58,459 bases of DNA from Myxococcales bacterium (lineage in GTDB: Bacteria > Myxococcota_A > Polyangia > Palsa-1104 > SHYY01): assembly GCA_009692555.1 (NCBI GenBank), contig SHYY01000014.1, forward strand, positions 1 through 58,459, written 5' to 3'. The translations under genes and the position numbers were made by a program. Of this stretch, positions 35,451 to 43,282 are shown in pieces; within the stretch, counting starts at the first letter, position 1; every line of letters starts with the position of its first letter. Under the pieces are notes generated by a model that had not been told where the DNA came from, made no database searches, and saw only the letters and a program-made list of their open reading frames with translations.

Positions 35451-36712
35451 ACACCTTCTGGCAGTCGTCGCGGCGCTTCGCCGGGCTGTGGGGATTCGCC
35501 CTCTTCCTCGTGCTGGTGGTGGTGCTGTTCCGGCGGGTGGTGGTGCCGTTCCTCCTCGGGATCACACTCTGCTACGTGCTCGCGCCGGCGGTGTCGCGGA
35601 TCGCGCGGATCCGGATCGGGACCCGTACAGTGCCGCGCTTCGCCGCGGTGCTGGTGGTCTACCTCGCGATGCTCTCGGTGCTGGGGTTGTTCTTCGGGGC
35701 CTTCATTCCGAGGCTGTCGGGCGATCTCACGCGGCTGGTGCGTGGGGCGCCGAGCTTCTTCGCGCGGGTCAAGAGCGACTACGTGCCACGCGCCTCCAGC
35801 TGGATCGAGGCCAACTTCCCGGCGGACAGCGCCGAGCACGTCGATGGGCCGCGCCCGGAGCGCAAGCTCACCGTCTCACAGACTGCTCCTGGGCGCTGGG
35901 ACGTGTCGCTCGAGGGGCTGGACGTGGAGGTCGACCCGGTCGCCAACGGGCGCTACCTGATCGGACCGCGGCGCGATGGCGATCCCGATCGGCTGGCCGA
36001 CCTGATCGGCAACCTCGCCCGCGGCGCCGAGAGCGAGGCGACCGACCTCCTCAAGCTCGGCCAGCGCTTCGTCGCAGGCCTGATCAAGGGCGTGGCGACG
36101 TTCGTGCTGATCCTGATGATCGGCGCCTTCCTGCTGGTCGACACCGACGGCGTGCACCGCTTCCTGCGCGGGCTGGTGCCGCTCGGCCAGCAGGGGCACT
36201 ACGACGTGGTGGTGGCAGAGATGGACCGCGGGCTCTCGGGGGTGATCCGCGGGCAGCTCGCGATCTGCCTGGTCAACGGCGCGCTGACCTACCTCGGCCT
36301 GCTGATCTTCCACGTCAAGTTCCCGCTCCTGCTCGGGCTGTTGGCGGCGGGAATGAGCCTCATCCCGGTGTTCGGATCGATCCTCTCGTCGATCCCGATC
36401 GTGGCGGTGGCGCTCGTCGGTGGCGAGGCCGGCGTGGACCTCCAGCGCGGGCTGGCGACGCTCGGCTGGATCATCGGGATCCACCTGCTCGAGGCCAACT
36501 TCCTGAACCCGAAGATCATCGGCGGCGCGGCGAAGATCCACCCGGTGGTGGTGGTGTTCGCGCTGCTGGTCGGCGAGGACACCGGTGGGCTGGTCGGTGC
36601 GCTCCTGGCGGTGCCGGTGGCGTCGATGGTGCAGACGCTGTTCCTGTTTTTCCGTCGGCGCGTGCGGGAGCGGAGCGAGGCGGCGACGGCGAGCAGAGGG
36701 AGTTCGACATGA
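35447..36712 (+). CDS. AI-2E/PerM family membrane transporter-like protein
   Basis: The protein has 421 aa from a GTG overlapping the HIT stop. The first helices are WGFALFLVLVVVLFRRVVVP; the conserved C-terminal core includes GLLAAGMSLIPVFGSILSSI and GIHLLEANFLNPKIIGGAAK, both hallmarks of the family. An extra soluble segment of about 80 residues (about 125-195) lies after the second helix pair. Substrates in the family range from Na+/H+ to signal export and are not known here. Confidence 0.88.
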   Translation: MNTFWQSSRRFAGLWGFALFLVLVVVLFRRVVVPFLLGITLCYVLAPAVSRIARIRIGTRTVPRFAAVLVVYLAMLSVLGLFFGAFIPRLSGDLTRLVRGAPSFFARVKSDYVPRASSWIEANFPADSAEHVDGPRPERKLTVSQTAPGRWDVSLEGLDVEVDPVANGRYLIGPRRDGDPDRLADLIGNLARGAESEATDLLKLGQRFVAGLIKGVATFVLILMIGAFLLVDTDGVHRFLRGLVPLGQQGHYDVVVAEMDRGLSGVIRGQLAICLVNGALTYLGLLIFHVKFPLLLGLLAAGMSLIPVFGSILSSIPIVAVALVGGEAGVDLQRGLATLGWIIGIHLLEANFLNPKIIGGAAKIHPVVVVFALLVGEDTGGLVGALLAVPVASMVQTLFLFFRRRVRERSEAATASRGSST

Positions 36713-37143
36713 AGCGGTGGACGGGACGGGCGGCAGTGGCGGTGATGGCGCTCCTCGGCGCCGGCTGCAGCGAGACGGCGGAGCGGCTGAGCGATCGCTT
36801 CGTCGACAGCTACTTCGTCGAGGCCGATCAGCTGCGGGCGAGGCCCCTCACCGTCGGGCTGGCAGAGAAAAAGCTCGACGACGAGCAGAAGCTGGTGGTC
36901 GCCGTGCGACGGGAGAACGCCGATCGCGCCGAGACCCGGCCGACGGTGTTCTACCAGCGGCAGCGCGTGAACGTCGATGGCGACCGGGCGCGCGCCACCT
37001 ATGACATCACGATCCGCTTCGGTGGCGACGTGACGGAAAAGAACGCGCTACTCTCGCTCGAGCGCACCTCGGGGCGGTGGCGGGTGGCGAACTTCATGGT
37101 CGCCGAGGGGCATCTCCCGGGCCCGCGTCCGGCGGGTCCGTAG
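36709..37143 (+). CDS. Small lipoprotein
   Basis: The protein has 144 aa. MKRWTGRAAVAVMALLGAG precedes the lipobox Cys and SETAERLSDRFVDSYFVEAD. The rest is a compact domain ending in LERTSGRWRVANFMVAEGHL, resembling nuclear-transport-factor-like folds only loosely. It overlaps the permease by ATGA, and its last 50 nt overlap the convergent gene at 37094. Confidence 0.7.
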   Translation: MKRWTGRAAVAVMALLGAGCSETAERLSDRFVDSYFVEADQLRARPLTVGLAEKKLDDEQKLVVAVRRENADRAETRPTVFYQRQRVNVDGDRARATYDITIRFGGDVTEKNALLSLERTSGRWRVANFMVAEGHLPGPRPAGP

Positions 37144-37591
37144 GGCCTCCACCGTCGGGGCGGGCGGCGGCAGGGAGGGGGACGGGGATCGGTGGGCCGC
37201 CCTTCGAGTCGAGCACCGCGACCTGGTCGGCGCCGTCCGGAAGGGGCACGCGCACCCGGGCCGTGGTGACGACGTTGGCCTTCACGCGCTCGGCGAGCGG
37301 GCCCTGGTTGCCGGCGTCGGCATCGCCGAGCAGTGGAAAGTCGAAGCGGACCGCGTCGACCTGTCTGCCGCGCGCGCTCACCCGCGCCTCGAAGCGGCCG
37401 ACATAGCGCTTCAGCACCGTCGGTGACGGGAAGGCGCCGCGCGTCACCCGCTCCACCGATACCCTGCCCCGCTGATAGCGCAGCGAGACATCGAGGTAGG
37501 CGGTGGTGGCAGCGGGCGGGTCGGCGCGCACCGGAAGCGCTGCCAGGCCTGCCAGAAGCGGGGCGAACACAAGTCCGGCGAGGAGACGCAT
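37094..37591 (-). CDS. Small secreted protein, unknown function
   Basis: The protein has 165 aa from the ATG at 37591. A signal peptide (MRLLAGLVFAPLLAGLAALPVRA) is followed by a beta-rich domain (TAYLDVSLRYQRGRVSVERV, YVGRFEARVSARG) and a Pro/Gly/Asp-rich tail. Its 3' end overlaps the convergent lipoprotein by 50 nt. I do not recognise the family. Confidence 0.6.
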   Translation of the reverse strand: MRLLAGLVFAPLLAGLAALPVRADPPAATTAYLDVSLRYQRGRVSVERVTRGAFPSPTVLKRYVGRFEARVSARGRQVDAVRFDFPLLGDADAGNQGPLAERVKANVVTTARVRVPLPDGADQVAVLDSKGGPPIPVPLPAAARPDGGGPTDPPDAGPGDAPRRP

Positions 37592-37724
37592 CGCGGCATG
37601 GTAGCCCTGCGGTCCCGGAAGGCCCAGAGGACCGTGTGGAGCCGGGTGCCTGACGGCGGAGGGGCCCCCTCCGGGCTCTTCGCGTGGGCGTGACGGGGGC
37701 GTCTCTCGACACATCAGATCTCGG

Positions 37725-37874
<150 letters not shown>

Positions 37875-38052
37875 GCGTGGTCTTGGGCCCGTGGTTCCCC
37901 CGAGGCGGCGCCAAGCATCGCCATCATGAATAGGCCCCGTCGGCGCGGCCGGCCTGTCATGACAGCCGGCTCGCGAAGGGTCCGACAGCACGTCGAAGCA
38001 TCCGGTGCTGGTTGGGCGACGCTGCAGCGACGCTCAACCGCGCCGAAGTGGC

Positions 38053-38100
38053 GGCGACGGCGACGGAAACGGAAACGGAAACGGAAACGGAAACGGAAAC
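38053..38100. repeat. Hexanucleotide array, 2 x GGCGAC + 6 x GGAAAC
   Basis: Eight hexamers in perfect register lie in the kinase upstream region. The unit differs from the neighbouring array at 37725 but keeps the hexamer period. Confidence 0.9.
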
Positions 38101-38236
38101 GATGGGAATCGGCACTCCTTTGCGCAGCAGACGTCGGTGACCGGGCCGCCGGCGTCGCCGTTGGCGCAACGCAAACGCCGACGCCGACGCAACGCCGACG
38201 CCCACGTCGAGCCACCGACGATCGTGGATTCACACC

Positions 38237-38257
38237 CTGTGGAGCCGCCTGCGGCGG
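38237..38257. repeat. 21-nt dispersed repeat with inner palindrome (copy 2)
   Basis: Identical to 20223-20243, including the CCGCC/GGCGG arms. This copy lies 24 nt upstream of the -35 box of the kinase promoter. Confidence 0.7.
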
Positions 38258-38280
38258 ATCGTTCAGGATCGGTCGGAAAT

Positions 38281-38309
38281 TTGAACCCACCCTGGCCCGA
38301 TGCTACAAA
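38281..38309 (+). promoter_or_regulatory. Promoter of the Ser/Thr kinase gene, probably leaderless
   Basis: TTGAAC (-35, 38281-38286), a 17-nt spacer and TACAAA (-10, 38304-38309) are present. The -10 box lies 8 nt before the GTG at 38318. An in-frame ATG at 38300 falls in the spacer and so is unlikely to be the start. Confidence 0.55.
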
Positions 38310-38317
38310 CTAGTGCC

Positions 38318-40459
38318 GTGACCACCTGTCCCAGGTGCCGCCGCACCTACGACGACGGGGTCCGCTTCTGCCCCGCCGACGGTGAGGTGGTGTTGCCCCC
38401 CGCCGATGCCGATCCCTACCTCGGCAAGGTGCTGATGGGGCAGTTCGAGATCAGCGCGCTCGCGGGGCGGGGCGCGATGGGGACGGTCTACCGCGCCGAG
38501 CAGACCACGATGGGGCGCACCGTGGCGGTCAAGGTGCTGCGGCGCGATCTGCTGAAGGAGCCGGCGGTGGTGAAGCGCTTCCTCCGCGAGGCGCGGGCGG
38601 CGGCGCGGCTGTCGCATCCCAACATCGTCACCGTGCACCTCGTGGGCGAGACGGACGATGGCGTGCCCTACATCGTGATGGAGTTCGTCGACGGGGACTC
38701 GCTCGGAGCGCTGTGCGAAAAGGAGGGCGTGATCCCGCCCCGGCGCGCGATCCACATCGCGCGGCAGATCGCGTCCGCGCTGTCCGAGGCGCACGGGCAC
38801 GGGATCGTCCATCGCGATCTCAAGCCCGAGAACATCCTGCTGGTCGACAAGAAGCGCGCGCTCGATCAGGTGAAGGTGCTCGACTTCGGGATCGCGAAGA
38901 TCATCCGCCGCGAGATGAACGACACCGGCGGGATGACCCAGGGCGGGACGATCTTCGGCACGCCGCACTACATCTCGCCGGAGCAGGCGGGTGGGCAGGA
39001 CGTCGACGCGCGGGCGGATCTCTACTCGCTCGGGGTGATCCTCTTCCGGATGGCGGTCGGGCGGCTGCCCTTCGAGGGCACGTCGGGGATGCAGGTGCTG
39101 CTCCGGCACATGCGCGAGCCGCCGCCCCGGCCCAGGTCGCTCCGCGCGGAGGTGCCGGCGGCTCTGGAGGTTGTGATCCTCCAGGCGATGGAGAAGGAGC
39201 GCGGCGAGCGGATCCAGGACGCGGAGAAGTTCATCGAGGCGCTCGGCGCGGCCGAGGCCGTTCTCGACGATGACGCGTCGCGGACGATCCATGGCGTCGC
39301 TCCGGCGAAGGGCGAGCCGAGGCGGGGCGTTCGGCCCCTGCCGCAGGTCCACCGGAGCGAGCCGACGCCCACGCCGATCCCCGCGCCCACGGCGAGCGCG
39401 CCATCCGTGGCCCGAGCCCCGGACGACGACCCGGCGCGCACGCCCGGAGGGGACCCCGGCGCGGAGGCCCGGACCAGCGCGCCCCCGTCGCTGGTGCTGA
39501 ACGACGAGCGGGATCGCCGCCCCGACGATGCCGGCAGCAGCGATGGGGGCGACGAGGCGCGGCCGCGAGCCGCGGTGGTGGATGAGGAGACCGATCGGAT
39601 CGCCGACGATCCCGACGAGCTGGAGCTTGATGAACTTTCGCCGCGTCGCTCGCGGACGGTGCTGTGGGCGTCCCTCGGGGCGGTGGTGATCGGGGGCGGG
39701 ATCGGGCTGCTCTACGCGATGAGCGGCCATTCCAATTCGGAGCCTCCGGGCGACGGCGGGGCGGTCTCGCGGGGCGCCGCCGATCTGGGCGTGCGCGGCG
39801 GGCCAGCGGCCGGGCTGCCGGCCAGCCTGGTGCTCGATCGGGTGATCTCGGAGGGGCCGTTCGCGATGCGACTGGGTCTCGATGGCCCGCCGGCCTCCGG
39901 GGGCCGCGCGGTGCTACGGATGTCGCTCGCCGACGGGCGGGTCCCGGTGCCAGGCGGGAAGGTGGAGGTCTACCTGCGCGCCGCGGGTGGGCGCGAGGAG
40001 GCGGTGGCGGCGTGGGGCGAGCCGGGTGGCGCCGGGCTCTACCGCGCCGATCTCGCCTTCCGCGTCGCCGGGCGCCACTCGCTGCGCGTGCTGGCCGTGC
40101 CCAGGCCCGGCGTGACGCCGCTGCGCGCCGTGATTGACTTCGAGGTCGCGGGCCGCGCGGCGGGCGCCGACGAGATCACGCCTGCCGGAAAGGTCAGCGC
40201 TCGCCCGCGCCGCGATCGCGCGCCAGGATCGGGCGGCGGCGGCGACGATCCCGACAGCGTCCCGGCGACGGTGATCCCTCCATCGTCGGGGCCTTCGGCG
40301 CCGCTCAAGCCGCACGCGCTCGGACCGGCGACTCCCGGTACGATCAACCTTCCGCCCTCGAGCCCGCTCGCGCAGCCCGCGAGCCCTTCTGCCCCGGGTG
40401 GAACCGACGATCCTCCAGCGCCCGAGAGCGATCCGTACCGCATCCTCGACCGCAAGTAA
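38318..40459 (+). CDS. Membrane-anchored Ser/Thr protein kinase with N-terminal zinc ribbon
   Basis: The protein has 713 aa from the GTG at 38318. Residues 4-18 form a CPRC...C zinc-ribbon-like start. The kinase domain (about 43-315) has GRGAMGTVYRAEQ (Gly loop), VAVKVL (Lys), HRDLKPENILL, DFGIAK and GTPHYISPEQA. A Pro/Asp-rich juxtamembrane linker leads to one membrane helix (about 447-468, VLWASLGAVVIGGGIGLLYA). The outer part is beta-like and Pro-rich at the end. It may phosphorylate partners such as the FHA protein at 20.3 kb, which is inference. Confidence 0.93.
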   Translation: MTTCPRCRRTYDDGVRFCPADGEVVLPPADADPYLGKVLMGQFEISALAGRGAMGTVYRAEQTTMGRTVAVKVLRRDLLKEPAVVKRFLREARAAARLSHPNIVTVHLVGETDDGVPYIVMEFVDGDSLGALCEKEGVIPPRRAIHIARQIASALSEAHGHGIVHRDLKPENILLVDKKRALDQVKVLDFGIAKIIRREMNDTGGMTQGGTIFGTPHYISPEQAGGQDVDARADLYSLGVILFRMAVGRLPFEGTSGMQVLLRHMREPPPRPRSLRAEVPAALEVVILQAMEKERGERIQDAEKFIEALGAAEAVLDDDASRTIHGVAPAKGEPRRGVRPLPQVHRSEPTPTPIPAPTASAPSVARAPDDDPARTPGGDPGAEARTSAPPSLVLNDERDRRPDDAGSSDGGDEARPRAAVVDEETDRIADDPDELELDELSPRRSRTVLWASLGAVVIGGGIGLLYAMSGHSNSEPPGDGGAVSRGAADLGVRGGPAAGLPASLVLDRVISEGPFAMRLGLDGPPASGGRAVLRMSLADGRVPVPGGKVEVYLRAAGGREEAVAAWGEPGGAGLYRADLAFRVAGRHSLRVLAVPRPGVTPLRAVIDFEVAGRAAGADEITPAGKVSARPRRDRAPGSGGGGDDPDSVPATVIPPSSGPSAPLKPHALGPATPGTINLPPSSPLAQPASPSAPGGTDDPPAPESDPYRILDRK

Positions 40460-40549
40460 TACTCGAAACTTTACATGCTATCTGTTTGTTATTGTTACCA
40501 GTCCTCTGGCAACGGTTGGCATTGTCGGGCAGGTGGGCGATGATGCAGC

Positions 40550-41236
40550 GTGCGCTCGGCTCGTGTTGCGGTCGCTCTGTTGCTCGCCGGTTGTACCGGG
40601 GCGGGGCGCGTGGTGCCGGCGGTCGAGGAGGGGGCGTTACGGGCAGTACCGCTCCGGGTCGGCGAGGCGCTCGATGGTCACCCGCTGGCGCGCTTCGCGG
40701 TGGGTGAGGTGGATCTCGGAGTCGCCTTCGAGGCGAAACGGCTCGGCGATGGGCTCCTGTTGCTCCGGCCCGATGGCACACTCCTCCTGCGGCGCGCGAA
40801 GAGGGAGACCGTGCTCGCACGTGGGGTGGCGCCGGGGATCGCGGTCGATGGGGAGCGCCTTGCATTTGTCGCCGTCGCCGACGAGGGCCAGGCGCTGTGG
40901 GCGGCCACCGCGACCCGCGCCCCCTCCCGGGTCGCTGGACCGCTCAAGCATATCGATCGCGCTCGGTACCTCGACGAGGGGCGGCTGCTGTTCGTCGGCA
41001 GCGAGCCGGGCGGGCTGCCCGGGCTCTACCTCTCGGATGGGCGCGGCGCGCGGCGGCTGACCAACCACGGGCTGCGCGCCGGGGCGGGCCTGCCTCCGAA
41101 CTTCGTGCCCCCGCCGGTCGACGCCGCCTCCGTGCGCCCGGCCGGAAACGGCGTGCGCTTCTGCGACGGCGAGCAGGGCTGGTTTGTCGAAATTCCCTCG
41201 GGCGCCGCGCGGCGCGACGCCGCGGGCTGTCCATGA
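40550..41236 (+). CDS. TolB/propeller-like lipoprotein
   Basis: The protein has 228 aa from a GTG. MRSARVAVALLLAG precedes the lipobox Cys. The body has short strand repeats (LLLLRPDGTLLLRRAKRE, RYLDEGRLLFVGSEPGGLPG, LYLSDGRGARRLTNHGL) reminiscent of WD40/TolB-type propeller blades. A TTGGCA/17/GATGAT promoter-like pair ends 5 nt before the GTG, so start or promoter may be slightly misplaced. It overlaps the M23 gene by ATGA. Confidence 0.65.
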   Translation: MRSARVAVALLLAGCTGAGRVVPAVEEGALRAVPLRVGEALDGHPLARFAVGEVDLGVAFEAKRLGDGLLLLRPDGTLLLRRAKRETVLARGVAPGIAVDGERLAFVAVADEGQALWAATATRAPSRVAGPLKHIDRARYLDEGRLLFVGSEPGGLPGLYLSDGRGARRLTNHGLRAGAGLPPNFVPPPVDAASVRPAGNGVRFCDGEQGWFVEIPSGAARRDAAGCP

Positions 41237-42174
41237 GGCGCTGGGCCTTTGCGCTCGCGCTCGGGCTCGCGATCTTCCGGGCCCAGCCGGCCGCGGCGAC
41301 GAAGTTTCGCCACCCGTCCACCTGCCACGCCGGCTGCATCACCGTCACCGCCTACTTCGATCTCGGGGGCACCAAGGACTGGGGTTGCGGCAAGCAGACC
41401 TACGGCGGCCACAAGGGGACCGACTTCGGGATCTTCGGGACCTGGCAGGCGATGGATGCGGGCCGCGACATCGTCGCCGGCGCCGACGGCAAGGTGATCG
41501 AGTCCCATGACGGCGAGTTCGACCGCTGCAACAGCGGCAACTGCGCCGGCGGCGGCGGCTTCGGCAACTACGTGAAGCTCCAGCACGGCGACGGAAAGAT
41601 CACCATCTACGGCCACATGAGAAAGGGCACGGTCGCGGTCGGCGGGGGCCAGCAGGTCGCCTGCGGACAGAAGCTCGGGCAGGTCGGATCGAGCGGGTTC
41701 TCGACGGGACCGCACGTCCACTTCGAGGTGCGGGTGAACAACGCGGGGGACGATCCGTTCGGCGGCGGGCCGTGCGGCGGGCCGCTCACCTACTGGGTGG
41801 AGCAGGGACCGTACAAGGGGCTCCCGGGGACGAAATGCGAGGGCGGACCCCCGCCGCCGCCGCCCCCGCCGCCGGCCGACATGGCGAAGCCCGCATCGCC
41901 CGCCGATCCCGCCGACCCGCCGTCGCCGCCGGATCTTTCGGAGGGCGCGCCCGATCGCGGCACGAACCCGCCCAGCGACGGCGAAGTGATCCGCGACGCG
42001 GGCCCGAGCGGAGCCTGGGACCGCGCGCCACCCGCGGAGGGCGGCGAGATGCCGAGCGGGGTGAACATCGCGGGAGGCTGCGCGGTTGCCGCCCGGCCTG
42101 CTCGCTTCCCGGTCCTGGCGGGGCTGCTTGTCCTGCTGGGCGCGCTCGCCCGGATGCGCCGTCGGCGTCGCTAG
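41233..42174 (+). CDS. M23 family metallopeptidase with MYXO-CTERM-like tail
   Basis: The protein has 313 aa. A signal peptide (MRRWAFALALGLAIFRAQPA) is followed by the LytM domain with the zinc His/Asp in GHKGTDFG (about residue 58) and GPHVHFEVRV (about 160). Such enzymes cut peptidoglycan cross-bridges. A Pro/Asp-rich linker leads to GGCAVAARPARFPVLAGLLV and a terminal Arg cluster, the MYXO-CTERM pattern (Cys, helix, Arg). The TAG stop is formed by the TA target plus the first base of the downstream MITE. Confidence 0.88.
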   Translation: MRRWAFALALGLAIFRAQPAAATKFRHPSTCHAGCITVTAYFDLGGTKDWGCGKQTYGGHKGTDFGIFGTWQAMDAGRDIVAGADGKVIESHDGEFDRCNSGNCAGGGGFGNYVKLQHGDGKITIYGHMRKGTVAVGGGQQVACGQKLGQVGSSGFSTGPHVHFEVRVNNAGDDPFGGGPCGGPLTYWVEQGPYKGLPGTKCEGGPPPPPPPPPADMAKPASPADPADPPSPPDLSEGAPDRGTNPPSDGEVIRDAGPSGAWDRAPPAEGGEMPSGVNIAGGCAVAARPARFPVLAGLLVLLGALARMRRRRR

Positions 42175-42358
42175 TGTCCTGGCTGAGAAATTCTTTGCAG
42201 AATTTCTCAGCCAGAACACTTGCCATGATCCCACGGGGCGTGCCGCCCCGCCCCGTCGGCAAAGCCGCCTGGATCCCCACCCCTGCTCACGGCGCACTTG
42301 CCGCCGGGCCGCGGCCGTGCGCGGCCTTTTTCTACTGCGAACTTCTGTGTCGAGACAC
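42174..42358. mobile_element. 185-bp MITE-like element, probable IS630/Tc1-mariner type
   Basis: It is flanked by TA on each side (42172-42173 and 42359-42360). The left end GTGTCCTGGCTGAGAAATTC and the inverted right end GTGTCTCGACACAGAAGTTC are related terminal repeats. Just inside the left end is a perfect 16-bp hairpin (42179-42194 with 42199-42214). No transposase is encoded. TA duplication and the end sequences suggest the IS630 family. The ends supply the TAG stops of both flanking convergent genes. Confidence 0.65.
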
Positions 42359-42720
42359 TAGTAGCCCTGGCGGTCCTGCACGACGCCGATCACCAGCAGC
42401 AGGCAGCCGGCGATCGAGAGCACGAAGCCGAGCCCGCCGAGGTAGCACCAGAACAGCACCGCGAAGCGCTCCCCGGAGGCGAGCAGATCGTGGTGCGACA
42501 GCGGCTGGAGCCACCACCGCCTCGGCAGGACGCCCCGCGCGCGGAGGCGCCGGTAGAGCAGGAGGTGGTAGAGCGCCCCCGCCGGCACGCCGACGGCGAG
42601 GCCGAAGACAATCAGCCCCAGGCTCAGGCCGAACGCCATCGTCCATCCAAACCACGCGTAGATCGACGCGCAGGCGGCGAGCAGCGCGCCGATTCCGAGA
42701 ACGATCAGGATCTCGAACAT
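42358..42720 (-). CDS. Small integral membrane protein
   Basis: The protein has 120 aa from the ATG at 42720. Three hydrophobic helices are visible: FEILIVLGIGALLAACASIY, MAFGLSLGLIVFGLAVGVPA and LGGLGFVLSIAGCLLLVIGV. A basic loop (LLYRRLRARGVLPRRWW) separates helices 2 and 3. Its stop codon lies at the MITE boundary, so the original C-terminus may have been longer. Function unknown. Structured repeat E2 lies 14 nt upstream. Confidence 0.6.
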   Translation of the reverse strand: MFEILIVLGIGALLAACASIYAWFGWTMAFGLSLGLIVFGLAVGVPAGALYHLLLYRRLRARGVLPRRWWLQPLSHHDLLASGERFAVLFWCYLGGLGFVLSIAGCLLLVIGVVQDRQGY

Positions 42721-42734
42721 CGGGTCGAAGTCTA

Positions 42735-42893
42735 GTGCACCGCTCTCGATAGGGGGTCCATGATCCGCGGTCGAGGCGCCCGCGGCACGAGGCGCGAGGA
42801 GGGCGCTTGCTGGTGGCAAGTAACCGACGAGCAACGAAGCGACGCGGGATGGATCGGCCGCGCAGCGTTGATCCCATATCGAGAGCGGTGCAC
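42735..42893 (+). repeat. Structured repeat element E2 (159 nt), possible structured RNA
   Basis: The same length and fold as E1. The ends are GTGCACCGCTCTCGATA and TATCGAGAGCGGTGCAC, flanked by TA. Compared with E1, four base pairs of the end stem are changed on both sides and still pair, while the core has only three single changes; one turns a G-U into G-C in the inner stem and one lies in the apical loop. Confidence 0.8.
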
Positions 42894-43109
42894 TAAGGGG
42901 CTGGATCTAAATAACTCGGCCATGTCCGACGACAACCGTGGGATGCGAACTGCTGTTTCCGTTCATTTCCCCGACCGCGGCGACGGGCGCGCGTACCCGA
43001 AATGGTAATGTTCGTCGTGTTCCATCCCGCAAGGCGCTGGGCGTTGTCGTCGAAGAACCGCCTCCTTGGAAGGCAGAATGTGGCCAAGTGAATAAAGTAC
43101 AGCCCCTAA
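42894..43109 (+). other. Spacer between E2 and E3 with a 29-codon open frame
   Basis: The spacer has lower GC than its surroundings. An ATG at 43002 opens 29 codons ending in RRWALSSKNRLLGRQNVAK and a TGA at 43089-43091. It looks like the C-terminal piece of a longer protein, but I cannot name a family. Nothing else is evident. Confidence 0.25.
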
Positions 43110-43269
43110 GGGCCCGCGAATGGGCAAGTCCATCGATGATCGCGGTTCGAGGCGCCCGGATGGCGAGGCGCGAGGAGGAAGAATACTCTCTGTATTTGAC
43201 CGACGAGCAACGAAGCCTGCCGGGATGCATCGGCCGCGAGGGCGATCGAGTTGTCCGTTCGCGGGTCCC
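43110..43269 (+). repeat. Structured repeat element E3 (160 nt), diverged copy
   Basis: The end stem is wholly different (CCCGCGAATGGGCAA with TTGTCCGTTCGCGGG, 15 bp including two G-U pairs that are only pairable on this strand). The inner stem is CCCGGATGGC/GCCTGCCGGG and the apical hairpin AATAC-TCTCT-GTATT. The blocks CGAGGCGCGAGGAGG and ACCGACGAGCAACGAAGC are the same as in E1 and E2. It ends 13 nt before the VWA lipoprotein ATG. Confidence 0.75.
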
Positions 43270-43282
43270 AAGCAGGCAGAGG

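Noticed and set aside
43110..43269. tRNA-like GGTTCGA in E3
   Set aside because: No acceptor, anticodon or D arms can be drawn; the segment belongs to the E3 stem structure.
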